A stretch of DNA of 50,421 bases, taken from positions 1 through 50,421 of IMG/VR virus record IMGVR_UViG_3300031974_001089, one strand, 5' to 3'. The stretch comes from a virus. The notes beneath the pieces were generated by a model. The model had not been told where the DNA came from. It saw nothing but the letters and a program-made list of their open reading frames with translations, and ran no database searches. A program made the position numbers and the translations under genes. This document shows, piece by piece, positions 23,322 through 31,866 of the stretch. Each line of letters starts with the position of its first letter. Position 1 is the first letter of the stretch.

Positions 23322-23975
23322 CTATGTTATTGGTTGAGCAGGCCACTGCTGTGTTACTACTCCGTCCCATCTCGCTTCTGGCGTTCTACCTTGTGTCGCA
23401 TATGTAGAAGGTTGTCTATTCTGATATGTGAACGGTTGTCTGTTCTGATACGTAAATGGTTGTCTATTCTGATACGTAAACGGTGTTTGTGCATTTCTAA
23501 TATTAGGTTCTTGACCATTCACTGGGTTTCTATAAGTGAAAGGTGTTTGTGCGTTTCTAATGTTAGGTTCTTGACCATTCACTGGGTTTCTGTAAGTGAA
23601 AGGTGTTTGTGCATTTCTGATATTAGGTTCTTGTGCAGATACAGGATTTCTATAAGTGAAAGGAGACCTATGTTGATAGATTACTGGTTGTCTAGCATTT
23701 GCAATATATGGAACCCTATATGTAAATGGGTTTCTATAAATTACTGGTTGTCTTGCATTAGCAATATAAGGCACCCTATATGTAAATGGTGACTGGAACG
23801 TAAACGGTTGTTGAGCATTCGCAGGATATCTTGCACTATATGTAAATGGTGATTGGAACGTATACGGTTGCTGAGCACTTGCTGGATATCTAGCATTATA
23901 AGTGAACGGTGTTTGTGCATTAACCGCCGTTTGTGCTGACCCCGAATTAGGTTGTTGAAAGAATCCTGTAGCCAT
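23322..23975 (-). CDS. Pro-Phe-Thr-Tyr repeat protein 2
   Basis: A 217-aa protein that is repeat for most of its length. The N-terminal 12 residues (MATGFFQQPNSG) lead directly into units such as TPFTYNARYPASAQQ, then three almost exact copies of PFTYRNPVNGQEPNIRNAQT, then short PFTYQNRQ units. Its end (GRTPEARWDGVVTQQWPAQP) differs from repeat protein 1. It has a late-like promoter (CATAAATA) and an ACGGAGA ribosome-binding site, and is 10 bases from repeat protein 1, so the two are probably expressed together as virion or fiber components. The family is not recognised. Confidence 0.78.
   Translation of the reverse strand: MATGFFQQPNSGSAQTAVNAQTPFTYNARYPASAQQPYTFQSPFTYSARYPANAQQPFTFQSPFTYRVPYIANARQPVIYRNPFTYRVPYIANARQPVIYQHRSPFTYRNPVSAQEPNIRNAQTPFTYRNPVNGQEPNIRNAQTPFTYRNPVNGQEPNIRNAQTPFTYQNRQPFTYQNRQPFTYQNRQPSTYATQGRTPEARWDGVVTQQWPAQPIT
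23482..23661 (-). repeat. Tandem 60-bp repeat, three units
   Basis: Three consecutive 60-base units starting at about 23482, 23542 and 23602 encode the 20-residue block with PFTYRNPVNGQEPNIRNAQT. Most differences between units are synonymous or single changes. Confidence 0.88.
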
Positions 23976-24001
23976 TTATATTGTCTCCGTTAACATACTA
24001 T

Positions 24002-24009
24002 TATTTATG
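24002..24009 (-). promoter_or_regulatory. Late promoter box (CATAAATA)
   Basis: One mismatch to the consensus; predicted +1 is an A at 23996. The leader is about 21 bases with GGAGA before repeat protein 2. Confidence 0.6.
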
Positions 24010-24028
24010 TGCAACACTTTACCCCGTA

Positions 24029-25630
24029 TTAGGAGTAAAGAATCCACATATCACCAACTGCACCATCACCTGAAGCAGGAGCTGATGTTGATTGGTACAT
24101 ATTTCTTGCAGTTCCACCAGCATTCGTTGCATTGGTGATTGTAATTGCACCTGAAGCTATAGTTCCTAATGATACGTTATCTCCACTCTCATATTTTGTA
24201 TCTAATGCAGTTTGTAATCCGTCTACATTTGATATTACGTGATTATGAGAATCGTCTGCAATTGTTGCTGAGATTGAAATATCTGCAGAACCATTGAATG
24301 AAGCAGAACCCGAAAGGTCACCACCTAAACTAATTGTTCTTGCTGACTCTAAGATTGTTGCTGAACCAGCATTTCCTGAAACTGTTCCTGTAACATTACC
24401 TGTTAATGCACCTTCAAAAGTGGCTGCAACAAAAGTTTCTGAACCTACTGTCCATTTGTCATTTGTTTCGTCCCAAAGAAGTGTCTTAGCAGCAGAACCA
24501 CCACGAGTTACACTGATACCAGTGTCTTCTGTTGGTGAACCTGAAGTGAAATTACTGTTTAATGCAATAATGTTATCTGCAAGTGAAATTGTTTCTGAGT
24601 TTACAGTTGTTGTAGTTCCTGAAACTGTTAGGTCACCTGTGACTGCTAAAGAGTCATTAATTGTAACATTACCTGTTCCATTTCCTGTCAACACTAAGTT
24701 AGTGTCTGTACTTCTTGACTCGATTGCATCTACGTCAATTGAGTTTGAGAATTGAATTGCATTTCCGTCTGATGAAGATATAGCATTTGAAGCTTGTATC
24801 TGCATAGGTGATTTAATTTGGACATTACCTGTTCCAGTTGCATCTAATTCGATATCACCCGAACCACTTGTTTGAACACTAACATTTTGGTCTGAATCAG
24901 CAGAAACAGTAATTGTTCCTGAGTTGTCTGAAACCACTTGTTGTCCATTAACATATAATGAACCTGGCCCGACATAGATATCTCTCCATTGTTTTGAAGA
25001 AGAACCTAAGTCGTATGTTACGTCTGTAGTTGGTACAATATGTGCATCTACAGTTGCTAGTGAAGTCATCACACGTGCATCTGTAAAATAGAGGTTTGTT
25101 GACCCCTCTGCAGTTTCGTCTGTTGTTTGTGCATCAACATATGCTTTTGTTGATTCAGCAGAAGGAACGTTAGTAGATAACGCACCAGTAAATGTATCTG
25201 AATCTAGTATTGCATTTGAAATTCTTGCGTCTGCTCTTGTATCTGTATAATAAAGGTTTGAACTTCCTTCTGATAATGCATCTGTATCGAATGAAGAAAG
25301 ACTTACAGTTATGTCTATTGCACCATCACCAGCATCGTCATATGCGACTGATAAACCAGTATGTGTACCATTAGTTGCTAAAGCAGCACCAATGATATCT
25401 TGTATTTCTTCTTCAGTTTTTCCTGTTGATGAGATTGTAATTGTATCAGCATCGTCATCATAAGTCACGGTTGTTGAACCTGACCCTTGAATTATCGAAC
25501 CGATTTTGTCTGCGATTGCTTCTTGAACCGCTGCACCTACTCCACCTGCGGCAATATTACCACTGGAGTCGATTACCTCTACACCACCAATGGATAAACC
25601 ATTTTTGATATTAAAATTCTTAGCTGTCAT
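24029..25630 (-). CDS. Tail fiber-like structural protein
   Basis: A 533-aa Ser/Thr/Gly/Asp-rich beta protein with the marine T4-like fiber start FNIKNGLSIGGVEVIDSSGN. It contains tandem blocks ending in SNLYYTD-(T/A)-RA-(D/R)-A and a module GDLTVSGTTTTVNSETISLA that recurs in two other fibers here. The end is GAVGDMWILYS, a common C-terminal tag of cyanophage fibers. Its start overlaps the upstream stop as TAATG, and the GGAGG that encodes the upstream DGG serves as its ribosome-binding site. Confidence 0.82.
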   Translation of the reverse strand: MTAKNFNIKNGLSIGGVEVIDSSGNIAAGGVGAAVQEAIADKIGSIIQGSGSTTVTYDDDADTITISSTGKTEEEIQDIIGAALATNGTHTGLSVAYDDAGDGAIDITVSLSSFDTDALSEGSSNLYYTDTRADARISNAILDSDTFTGALSTNVPSAESTKAYVDAQTTDETAEGSTNLYFTDARVMTSLATVDAHIVPTTDVTYDLGSSSKQWRDIYVGPGSLYVNGQQVVSDNSGTITVSADSDQNVSVQTSGSGDIELDATGTGNVQIKSPMQIQASNAISSSDGNAIQFSNSIDVDAIESRSTDTNLVLTGNGTGNVTINDSLAVTGDLTVSGTTTTVNSETISLADNIIALNSNFTSGSPTEDTGISVTRGGSAAKTLLWDETNDKWTVGSETFVAATFEGALTGNVTGTVSGNAGSATILESARTISLGGDLSGSASFNGSADISISATIADDSHNHVISNVDGLQTALDTKYESGDNVSLGTIASGAITITNATNAGGTARNMYQSTSAPASGDGAVGDMWILYS

Positions 25631-25890
25631 TAGAATGTTCCTCCATCTAATTGTGGTAATGATAATTCACCATTTGATGAATTATAACTTAAATTTGTTT
25701 CACCTGACGCAAGTGATATAGCACCCCTTGCGAGAGAGTTTGAAAAGTATTGATTCACTGACCCTTCTGCAAGATTATCTGTATCTAATAAAGATAATGC
25801 TGATGCAGCAAGTTTACCAGCACTTGATATGATTTCAGTAGTACCTACTGTTAAACCATACTCAATTACGAATGTATTTTGTGTTGCCAT
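25630..25890 (-). CDS. Small fiber-associated protein ending in DGGTF
   Basis: An 86-aa protein with an N-terminus (FVIEYGLTVGTTEIISSAGK) parallel to the start of the adjacent fiber, and the C-terminal tag DGGTF shared with two other genes in this window. It contains the fiber block DNLAEGSVNQYFSNSLARGA. It looks like a shortened paralogue of the downstream fiber: the first domain with its own end. A late promoter (25934-25927) and AGGAGA precede it. Confidence 0.72.
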   Translation of the reverse strand: MATQNTFVIEYGLTVGTTEIISSAGKLAASALSLLDTDNLAEGSVNQYFSNSLARGAISLASGETNLSYNSSNGELSLPQLDGGTF

Positions 25891-25926
25891 TGAGTGGAAT
25901 CTCCTAACTTTTGATATTTACCTGAA

Positions 25927-25934
25927 TATTTATA
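25927..25934 (-). promoter_or_regulatory. T4-type late promoter box
   Basis: TATAAATA on the minus strand, with predicted +1 a G at 25921. It serves the DGGTF protein and the downstream fiber. Confidence 0.7.
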
Positions 25935-25937
25935 AAG

Positions 25938-25960
25938 TCTCACTCCCTAATAGAGTAAGA
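25938..25960 (-). terminator. Possible weak terminator after S74 fiber
   Basis: The minus strand reads TCTTACTC, seven-base loop, GAGTGAGA (8 bp with one G-U pair), then CTTTAT. The U-tract is poor. It sits just upstream of the late box. Confidence 0.4.
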
Positions 25961-25990
25961 AAGATGGGTTTATTGAAATTAATTTAAAAT

Positions 25991-28465
25991 TTATTCAGAT
26001 TCTAGTGTTGCAATACGGACTTCTAGTGCATCTATTTCGTCTTTCTGATTTTGTATGAGTTTTAACATAGGTGCAACCATAGATTCGTAATGAATACCTT
26101 GTAATTCACCTTTTGTAAAGGTATCTAACTCGTTTCCGTCTGCATCAACATCTCTTGTATATCCATAGAAACAAAGTTCAGGTGCTAATGCTTCTAAATC
26201 CTCTGCAATAAAACCATATTCCGTTATACCACTATGTTCAGTATCACTATAGGAGTAAGAATATGTTCCATCTGATTGTTTTTCACCTTGAATTTTTTTG
26301 CGTTTATTGAATGTCTTTGCATTTAGATTATATAACCAACTAACATCATCGACATCTGTAATATTTGTTTTTGATGCTCTTACAGATGCATTGTATCCAA
26401 GTTCACCTTGGTCTTCTGCATACACAGCTCTGTTAGTTGCATATGTATCATTTGAAAATGCAGACTGTATTCTTACAAGATTACCATCTCTCAATTCTAT
26501 ATTAGCTGCATCACCAAAAGCTACATCACCATCTCCGTCAAACTGTAATCTACCGATACTATTGGTTCCATTTGAAACAACTGCTAAACCAAACATAGCA
26601 TTATTTGCACCACTTCTACCTATCTTTATTCCAGTATCAGCACTATTTCCTGTAATTATTGTCATTCCATAATTATCTGTTGCTGATGAAGGTATAACAT
26701 TAAGTTTACCATCAGATGCAAGGTTCATTTTTTGTGAACCATTTACTTCATATACAAAAGAACTTGAAGCACCACCTGCGTTGAACATTAATTGATTTCC
26801 TGATGCTCTCATATTATGAGATGAATTACCACCAGTTAATCCACCATTTGAACCTAGATAGAAGAACACATCCGAATCAGATGCCCCAAGATGCATGTCA
26901 CCACTACTTGTAAGACGCAATCTCTCAGGCCCATTGGTTGAGAAGAACATATAATCACTACTATGGTCATAACCAATAATGCCCTTTCCATCGTCTTGTG
27001 GGTCTGCAAATCTTATTTGTGCTTGAGATGTATTTGGAGTTAGGAAATTCATTGCAACATCTGAAGCACTTTCAATATTGAATGCTGAGATACTATGTGG
27101 TGTAGCTGTAGAATCTCCTGCAAAAACATGAAGCAAATCGTCAGGAGCATTTGTGCCTACACCGACATTGCCTGTGGCTCTTTCAATCGTAACCAAATCT
27201 GCATTTCCTGAGTAATCACGAATGTTCATGGCACTAGCAGTATCAGTTGTCTGAATAGACATATAAGCTGATGAACCATCACCAATGATTAAATCTATTT
27301 TATCACTACCACCATCAAATAAAACATTGCTTCCGTATGCTTCAAAAGCTCTTGTTCTATTTCCAAAAGTACCCATGTCTACAGTACCCGAAAATACAGG
27401 ACTTGCTAATGGAGCTTTAAGTGCAATACTATTTGTTACTGTTGTACTAAAGTTTGCATCATCACCTAGTGCAGCTGCAAGTTCATTTAGAGTATCTAAT
27501 GTTGCTGGTGCTGAATCGGTAATCGCTGCAACTATAGTAGATTGTGTTGCATATCCGTTTGAAGAAAGATATGTTCCAACATCTGAATCAGTATATTGAG
27601 TTATATTATTACTGAATGTTGTTCCTGTTAAAGTTAATCCAGTTCCAGCACTATATGTTGTATCAGTATTTGAAACTGTATTTGTTATTACTCCAGTTGA
27701 ACTGTCATATGATATTCCAGTTCCAGCACTTATTGCACTTCTAGCGTCTGAGTCTGCATACATTGTAGGTTCTGAGTAAGATATAACACCCGTTGAACTA
27801 TTATATGCAAGATTTCCACTAACACTTATTGCACTTCTAGCGTCCGAGTCTGCATACATGGTTGGTTCAGTATACGAAATGACACCAGTTGAACTATCAT
27901 ATGCAAGATTTCCACTAACACTTATTGCACTTCTAGCGTCTGAATCAGTATATCCTGCTGGGATATCACCGAATGATAAAACACCACTTCCATTTGTTTT
28001 TAAAACTTGTCCGTTTGTTCCGTCTGAAGTAGGATAGGTGATAGAAGACCCTGTAAGGGCGTTGGTTGCAGTCAAAGTAGTTGCAGTTAAGTCACCCACC
28101 TGTAAGTCTGCAAGTGTATAACCTGTCCCACTAGTATTGACTGTAGTTGTAGGTTCTGCTTCTAATCCGTCAAATAATTTCCAAGTTGAGTCTGATGCAT
28201 CTCTAAAGAAACCAGTATACTCTGATACTCCGTCACCCAATCCGTCATCATAGTTTCCGTAAATACCAATATCTAAAGTGTCTGAAGATAAGTTTGCATT
28301 TGCAAGCTCCAACATTGAATCTTCCACTGAAGTTGTAGTGGAATTAACTGTTGTTTGGGTTCCGTTGACTGTTAGGTTGCCTGATACAGTGACGTTTCCG
28401 TCTACTTGTAAATCTGCATCGGTTTGTATACCTAAATCAGCACTGAATTTCGAATTAGTTGCCAT
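25991..28465 (-). CDS. Tail fiber with C-terminal peptidase S74 chaperone
   Basis: An 824-aa fiber. The N-terminus carries the shared VSGNLTVNGTQTTVNSTTTS module. The first half has repeats of YADSDARSAISVSGNLAY (32-residue period). The C-terminus is the intramolecular chaperone found in endosialidase-like fibers: the ASVRASKTNI motif provides Ser694 and Lys699, the expected five-residue spacing of the autocleaving Ser-Lys pair, followed by YGFIAEDLEALAPELCFYGY and a terminal coiled coil. After trimer folding the last about 130 residues should be released. Because of this processing it is a good candidate for a receptor-binding trimer. Confidence 0.88.
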   Translation of the reverse strand: MATNSKFSADLGIQTDADLQVDGNVTVSGNLTVNGTQTTVNSTTTSVEDSMLELANANLSSDTLDIGIYGNYDDGLGDGVSEYTGFFRDASDSTWKLFDGLEAEPTTTVNTSGTGYTLADLQVGDLTATTLTATNALTGSSITYPTSDGTNGQVLKTNGSGVLSFGDIPAGYTDSDARSAISVSGNLAYDSSTGVISYTEPTMYADSDARSAISVSGNLAYNSSTGVISYSEPTMYADSDARSAISAGTGISYDSSTGVITNTVSNTDTTYSAGTGLTLTGTTFSNNITQYTDSDVGTYLSSNGYATQSTIVAAITDSAPATLDTLNELAAALGDDANFSTTVTNSIALKAPLASPVFSGTVDMGTFGNRTRAFEAYGSNVLFDGGSDKIDLIIGDGSSAYMSIQTTDTASAMNIRDYSGNADLVTIERATGNVGVGTNAPDDLLHVFAGDSTATPHSISAFNIESASDVAMNFLTPNTSQAQIRFADPQDDGKGIIGYDHSSDYMFFSTNGPERLRLTSSGDMHLGASDSDVFFYLGSNGGLTGGNSSHNMRASGNQLMFNAGGASSSFVYEVNGSQKMNLASDGKLNVIPSSATDNYGMTIITGNSADTGIKIGRSGANNAMFGLAVVSNGTNSIGRLQFDGDGDVAFGDAANIELRDGNLVRIQSAFSNDTYATNRAVYAEDQGELGYNASVRASKTNITDVDDVSWLYNLNAKTFNKRKKIQGEKQSDGTYSYSYSDTEHSGITEYGFIAEDLEALAPELCFYGYTRDVDADGNELDTFTKGELQGIHYESMVAPMLKLIQNQKDEIDALEVRIATLESE
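27730..27955 (-). repeat. 96-bp repeats in fiber gene
   Basis: Units with starts near 27736, 27832 and 27928 encode the YADSDARSAIS block followed by NLAYNSSTGVISY. Only a few bases differ between units. Confidence 0.8.
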
Positions 28466-28493
28466 AAAATACTCATTTATATTTGTCTAAATC

Positions 28494-28501
28494 TATTTAT
28501 G
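28494..28501 (-). promoter_or_regulatory. Late promoter box (CATAAATA)
   Basis: One mismatch; predicted +1 is an A at 28488. It lies between the 28513-28546 terminator and the S74 fiber, where a new start is needed. Confidence 0.6.
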
Positions 28502-28512
28502 GTTTTTTTCAA

Positions 28513-28546
28513 GCCAAAAAAAAGGGGAACCGAAGTTCCCCTAAAA
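28513..28546 (-). terminator. Rho-independent terminator with C(UUCG)G loop
   Basis: The minus strand reads AGGGGAAC, TTCG, GTTCCCCT, then a run of eight T. The 8-bp stem is capped by the very stable cUUCGg tetraloop. It follows the 136-aa gene. Confidence 0.95.
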
Positions 28547-28565
28547 AGATTTTCTTTTATTAGAT

Positions 28566-28976
28566 TTAAGCGTCTACCACTGTTCTATCAAATTTAACGA
28601 TTGTGCTATTTGCACTCGCAGGTGTTATTAACAACCTTACATTATCACCACTAATATCTGCATCAAAAGTTGCAAGATTGGTGTCTTTCAACGTTCCATA
28701 TGAAGTCATAGTTACTGTAGAACCATCGTGAACTAACATAATTTCGGTTGAGTGGAAGTTTGTTCCCTCGTCCATTGCAATAACGTATCTTGCAGCTCTA
28801 TACGATGCGTGAGCAAATGTATCGAGTGCAACTTCTGTTGTTGCAGTATATGTTGTTCCACCAGTCTGTTTATTCTTAGACTGTATGGCTTTAGTTGTGA
28901 CTATTTCATCATTCGCAACATCAAAAGTGATAGCACGGATTAACTCAGCAATTTTAAAAGCATTTGTTTTAGCCAT
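28566..28976 (-). CDS. Small structural protein with LLITPA module
   Basis: A 136-aa beta-rich protein starting MAKTNAFKIAELIRAITFDV. Its second half (residues about 50-130: YVIAMDEG, then STEIMLVHDGSTVTMTSYG and NVRLLITPASANSTIVKFDR) matches the domain present twice in the upstream 28989 gene. It is likely a fiber or virion surface protein made of one copy of that sandwich. It ends in a strong terminator and follows the 28989 gene by 12 bases. Confidence 0.78.
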   Translation of the reverse strand: MAKTNAFKIAELIRAITFDVANDEIVTTKAIQSKNKQTGGTTYTATTEVALDTFAHASYRAARYVIAMDEGTNFHSTEIMLVHDGSTVTMTSYGTLKDTNLATFDADISGDNVRLLITPASANSTIVKFDRTVVDA

Positions 28977-28988
28977 TTTCTATTCTCC

Positions 28989-30110
28989 TTACAATGTTGT
29001 TTTCTTAACTGAAACAGTTGTGTTAGTATTCGCAGGTGTAATCAGAAGTCTCTGTGAGCTTCCTGATACGTCTGCACTTAATGTAAACAATGATGCATTT
29101 GTGTATACGTCTCCAAATTGGACGAAGTATGCGTCTGAACCATCGTTAGTTAATGTCACCTCTGCAAAATGTGAACCCGCACTCGCATGAGTTGCGACTA
29201 ATTCAAATTTAACTCCCTTAATTCCTGTTGAAACACTAGACAACACTTGGTCTGCTGTAGTAGCAGAGAATGTTGTAGAATTTCCAGCAGCTGGAAGTTT
29301 AATATATGAACTGGATACACTTGTATTAGTATTTGCTGGAGTAATTAACAATCTCATGTCACCACCACTGATATCAGTAGAAAGTGAGAACAGACTTGCA
29401 TTCGTAAATGTGTCTGCAAATTGTGAGATATAAGAATTACTTCCGTCATTTACTAAAACGACTTCTGCAAAGTGATTACCCGCACTTGAGTGGGTTGCAA
29501 CTAGATTGATTTTCACCGCTCTATTTGCAAGTGGAACTGACAATAACACTTGGTTTGAATCTGTTGTTGTCAAATCTGAACTTCCTGTGGAAGCAGAACT
29601 TGACGCAGAACCAGGCGTTCTAACTACTAATACGTCACCACTTACAGCATTTGCTTGTAATGTGATTGTTGAAGTGTTAGTTGTTGCATAGTCAGCACCC
29701 CCATCTACTAATAAGACACCGTTCAAGAATACTTGTTCGTCACCAATTGAATAGGACAATGTTTGTCCGTCATCATCTGTTCCTGAGAACACTGTTTGGT
29801 TAGAAGTAACAGTAAAAGTGTATAGGTTATCTCCTGCTGACGCGGAGTCTGCAAAAGAAAGTGAACCACTTCCGTCTGTTTGTAATACTTGTCCTGATGT
29901 TCCATCACTAGTTGGGAAAGTTATAGCATCATTAATTGTCAAAGAGGCTGGGATTGACCCTACCTCTACAACGGCAGCCGAACCATCATTCTTCTCAGTA
30001 TAAACCCTACCGTGGTAAGTGTTTAGTGCTAATTCACCGACTACTAAATCACTAGTAGTAGGGACTGCATTCTGAGTAGAACTCTTTTTAAATGTAATTA
30101 CAGTTGCCAT
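28989..30110 (-). CDS. Fiber-like structural protein with two LLITPANTNT modules
   Basis: A 373-aa protein. The start (VITFKKSSTQNAVPTTSDLV followed by GELALNTYHGRVYTE) is the N-terminal module of many phage fibers. Residues about 100-165 hold the FTVTSNQTVFSGTDDDGQTL block also seen in the 33950 gene. The C-terminal half contains two about 92-residue copies of a beta domain with HFAEV-x-L-x-NDGS and RLLITPANTNT. A single copy forms most of the next gene. AGGAGAG precedes the ATG. Confidence 0.8.
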   Translation of the reverse strand: MATVITFKKSSTQNAVPTTSDLVVGELALNTYHGRVYTEKNDGSAAVVEVGSIPASLTINDAITFPTSDGTSGQVLQTDGSGSLSFADSASAGDNLYTFTVTSNQTVFSGTDDDGQTLSYSIGDEQVFLNGVLLVDGGADYATTNTSTITLQANAVSGDVLVVRTPGSASSSASTGSSDLTTTDSNQVLLSVPLANRAVKINLVATHSSAGNHFAEVVLVNDGSNSYISQFADTFTNASLFSLSTDISGGDMRLLITPANTNTSVSSSYIKLPAAGNSTTFSATTADQVLSSVSTGIKGVKFELVATHASAGSHFAEVTLTNDGSDAYFVQFGDVYTNASLFTLSADVSGSSQRLLITPANTNTTVSVKKTTL

Positions 30111-30145
30111 TTGACTCTCCTATTGATTGATTGATTTAACTATTA

Positions 30146-31711
30146 TTAAAATGTTCCACCATCAATAGCTGTAATTGCAACGTCACCTGAAGTGAGTGTA
30201 AAATTACTTGAGTCGAATGAAGCTATACCTTTACTTGATGTAGTTGCATCGTTGATAGCAACATCACCACTAGTCACTGTGTAGTAAGAAGCAGAGAATG
30301 AAGCAATACCTTTGTTTGCATCTGTTGCGTCTTCAGCAGAAAGTGTTATACTTCCGTCAGCGTTTGTGACATCAAGTCCTTCACCAGCAGTTAAAGTTGC
30401 AAGTTCCATGTCTCCATTAGAACCATTACCAATTAAGACTTGTCCAGCTGTTGGAGCTGCACCGTCTACTGAAGTAATAGAACCTGTAAGAGCTAAACCA
30501 CCAAATTTAACATTACCAGCTGTACCCGAGAATGTTGAAGATGAATCAGTTGCATCAGGTATAAATGTAAATGCAGCGTCTGTATCATCGTAACCGAAGA
30601 AACCTACTTTTGCACCACCTGAGTTATACTTAAATTTCAAACCTCTATCAAGGTTATCGTCTGAAGCATCATCACCGATTTCAAATACTGGGTCAGCAAC
30701 TGATGTAGTTGTTGAGTTTACAGTTGTAGTAGTTCCGTTAACTGTTAAGTTTCCAGTTACAACAACGTTTCCTGAAGCAGTCATTGTTGTTGCAGTGATG
30801 TCATCTGAGTTTAAGACACCTGAAACTGTCAAGTCATTTGTAACTGTTAAATCGTTTCCGATTGTTACGTTACTAGGTAAACCTACTGTTAAAGTTTGTC
30901 CTGAAGCAGAAGTTTCGATTTCGTTAGTTGTTCCAGCAATCGTTAATGATTGTGAATCTAAATCGACTGAACCACTGTTGGAACCGTCTGAGAAATCTAA
31001 GTCTTCTAAAGTTGCAGTTGCTTGGATTTTATCCAAGATAGCTGCAGATGTCATTAATGATACGTCATCATCAGAGAAAGTTTCCCCTGAAGTTTGGACT
31101 ACCGCACCATCTAACATTGCGAATTCAACAGTTCCAGCACCTATTACAGTGACACCTGATGAGTTCATTGTTACATCACCACTCATTGATACGTTGTCAA
31201 ATGAATCAGTTCCGTCATGGACAAGTATTTGTCCTGTTGAAGGAGTATTGATATCAGTATCCGACGCACCTGCTAATGAAGATGTTGTTGAGACAAAAGA
31301 TAGGTTTCCTGAACCGTCTGTTGCCATAACTTGGTTTGCACTACCGTCTGTTGAAGGTAATACGAAAGCTAAGTCTGCTGCTAATGAATCGGGAGCTTTC
31401 AAAGCAACGGAATGTACACCGTTGTCTGAATCTTCCATTAACTTTAATGAACCACCTGAAGTGGAACCATTACCGACTTTTAAGTCAGCAGGGGTTGCAG
31501 AAGTTCCAGCCAATATATCCGTATAATACTTACCACCGATGGCTTGTATTAAAGGAGTTGAATTGTCTGAATCTACTGATTCAATAAAGAGTTTTGCACT
31601 AGCACCTGAATTCGCTCTATCCTGTACATACGCTAATTCACCTTCCGATAAGTCTGAGACTGTTGGAGCTGAAAGGCCTGTACTTCTTTTGATTTGAATT
31701 ACTGTTGCCAT
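30146..31711 (-). CDS. Fiber-like structural protein ending in DGGTF
   Basis: A 521-aa Ser/Thr/Asp/Gly-rich beta protein. The start (VIQIKRSTGLSAPTVSDLSE, then GELAYVQD) is an Mtd-N-type fiber N-terminus. Near the middle is the shared VTGNLTVNGTTTTVNSTTTS module followed by the GLKFKYN/VGFFGYDD block. The end has two copies of KGIASF(S/D)-x-S-x-(Y/F)-x-(V/L)-TSGDVAI and the tag DGGTF. It is preceded by an unusually long structured leader (31712-31866). Confidence 0.78.
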   Translation of the reverse strand: MATVIQIKRSTGLSAPTVSDLSEGELAYVQDRANSGASAKLFIESVDSDNSTPLIQAIGGKYYTDILAGTSATPADLKVGNGSTSGGSLKLMEDSDNGVHSVALKAPDSLAADLAFVLPSTDGSANQVMATDGSGNLSFVSTTSSLAGASDTDINTPSTGQILVHDGTDSFDNVSMSGDVTMNSSGVTVIGAGTVEFAMLDGAVVQTSGETFSDDDVSLMTSAAILDKIQATATLEDLDFSDGSNSGSVDLDSQSLTIAGTTNEIETSASGQTLTVGLPSNVTIGNDLTVTNDLTVSGVLNSDDITATTMTASGNVVVTGNLTVNGTTTTVNSTTTSVADPVFEIGDDASDDNLDRGLKFKYNSGGAKVGFFGYDDTDAAFTFIPDATDSSSTFSGTAGNVKFGGLALTGSITSVDGAAPTAGQVLIGNGSNGDMELATLTAGEGLDVTNADGSITLSAEDATDANKGIASFSASYYTVTSGDVAINDATTSSKGIASFDSSNFTLTSGDVAITAIDGGTF

Positions 31712-31866
31712 TTTTATATTTTCCTATTATAGTTTTAGTAAAAATTAATTAATTAATTCTCGTTCACTATCCCGAGAGACTCATAATATATTAAACTATC
31801 CTCTCACTATGAGGGTCGATACCTTCACTGGTCGGTATCCTTGATTTTTGTCTTTTATTTAGTGTT
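31712..31866 (-). promoter_or_regulatory. Structured 155-base spacer/leader
   Basis: The longest non-coding stretch in the window. In minus-strand order it holds an ACTAAATA late-like box (31863-31856) right after the upstream stop, a GATACC/GGTATC hairpin (6 bp, 10-base loop), a CTCA/TGAG hairpin, a CTCG/CGAG hairpin, a TTAATTAATTAATT run, and finally AGGAAAA before the ATG. No reading frame is supported. Confidence 0.5.

Noticed and set aside
22600-23960. Possible CRISPR array from regular 60-bp repeats
   Set aside because: The units are contiguous with no spacers, and they are in frame and protein-coding.
22502-23975. Diversity-generating retroelement target region
   Set aside because: No reverse transcriptase or template/variable repeat pair with adenine-specific changes is seen; differences among repeats are not A-biased in any evident way.
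30795-31526. Long plus-strand open frame (243 aa)
   Set aside because: It is antisense to a Ser/Thr/Asp-rich fiber gene whose codon bias creates spurious reverse frames; no ribosome-binding site or family features.
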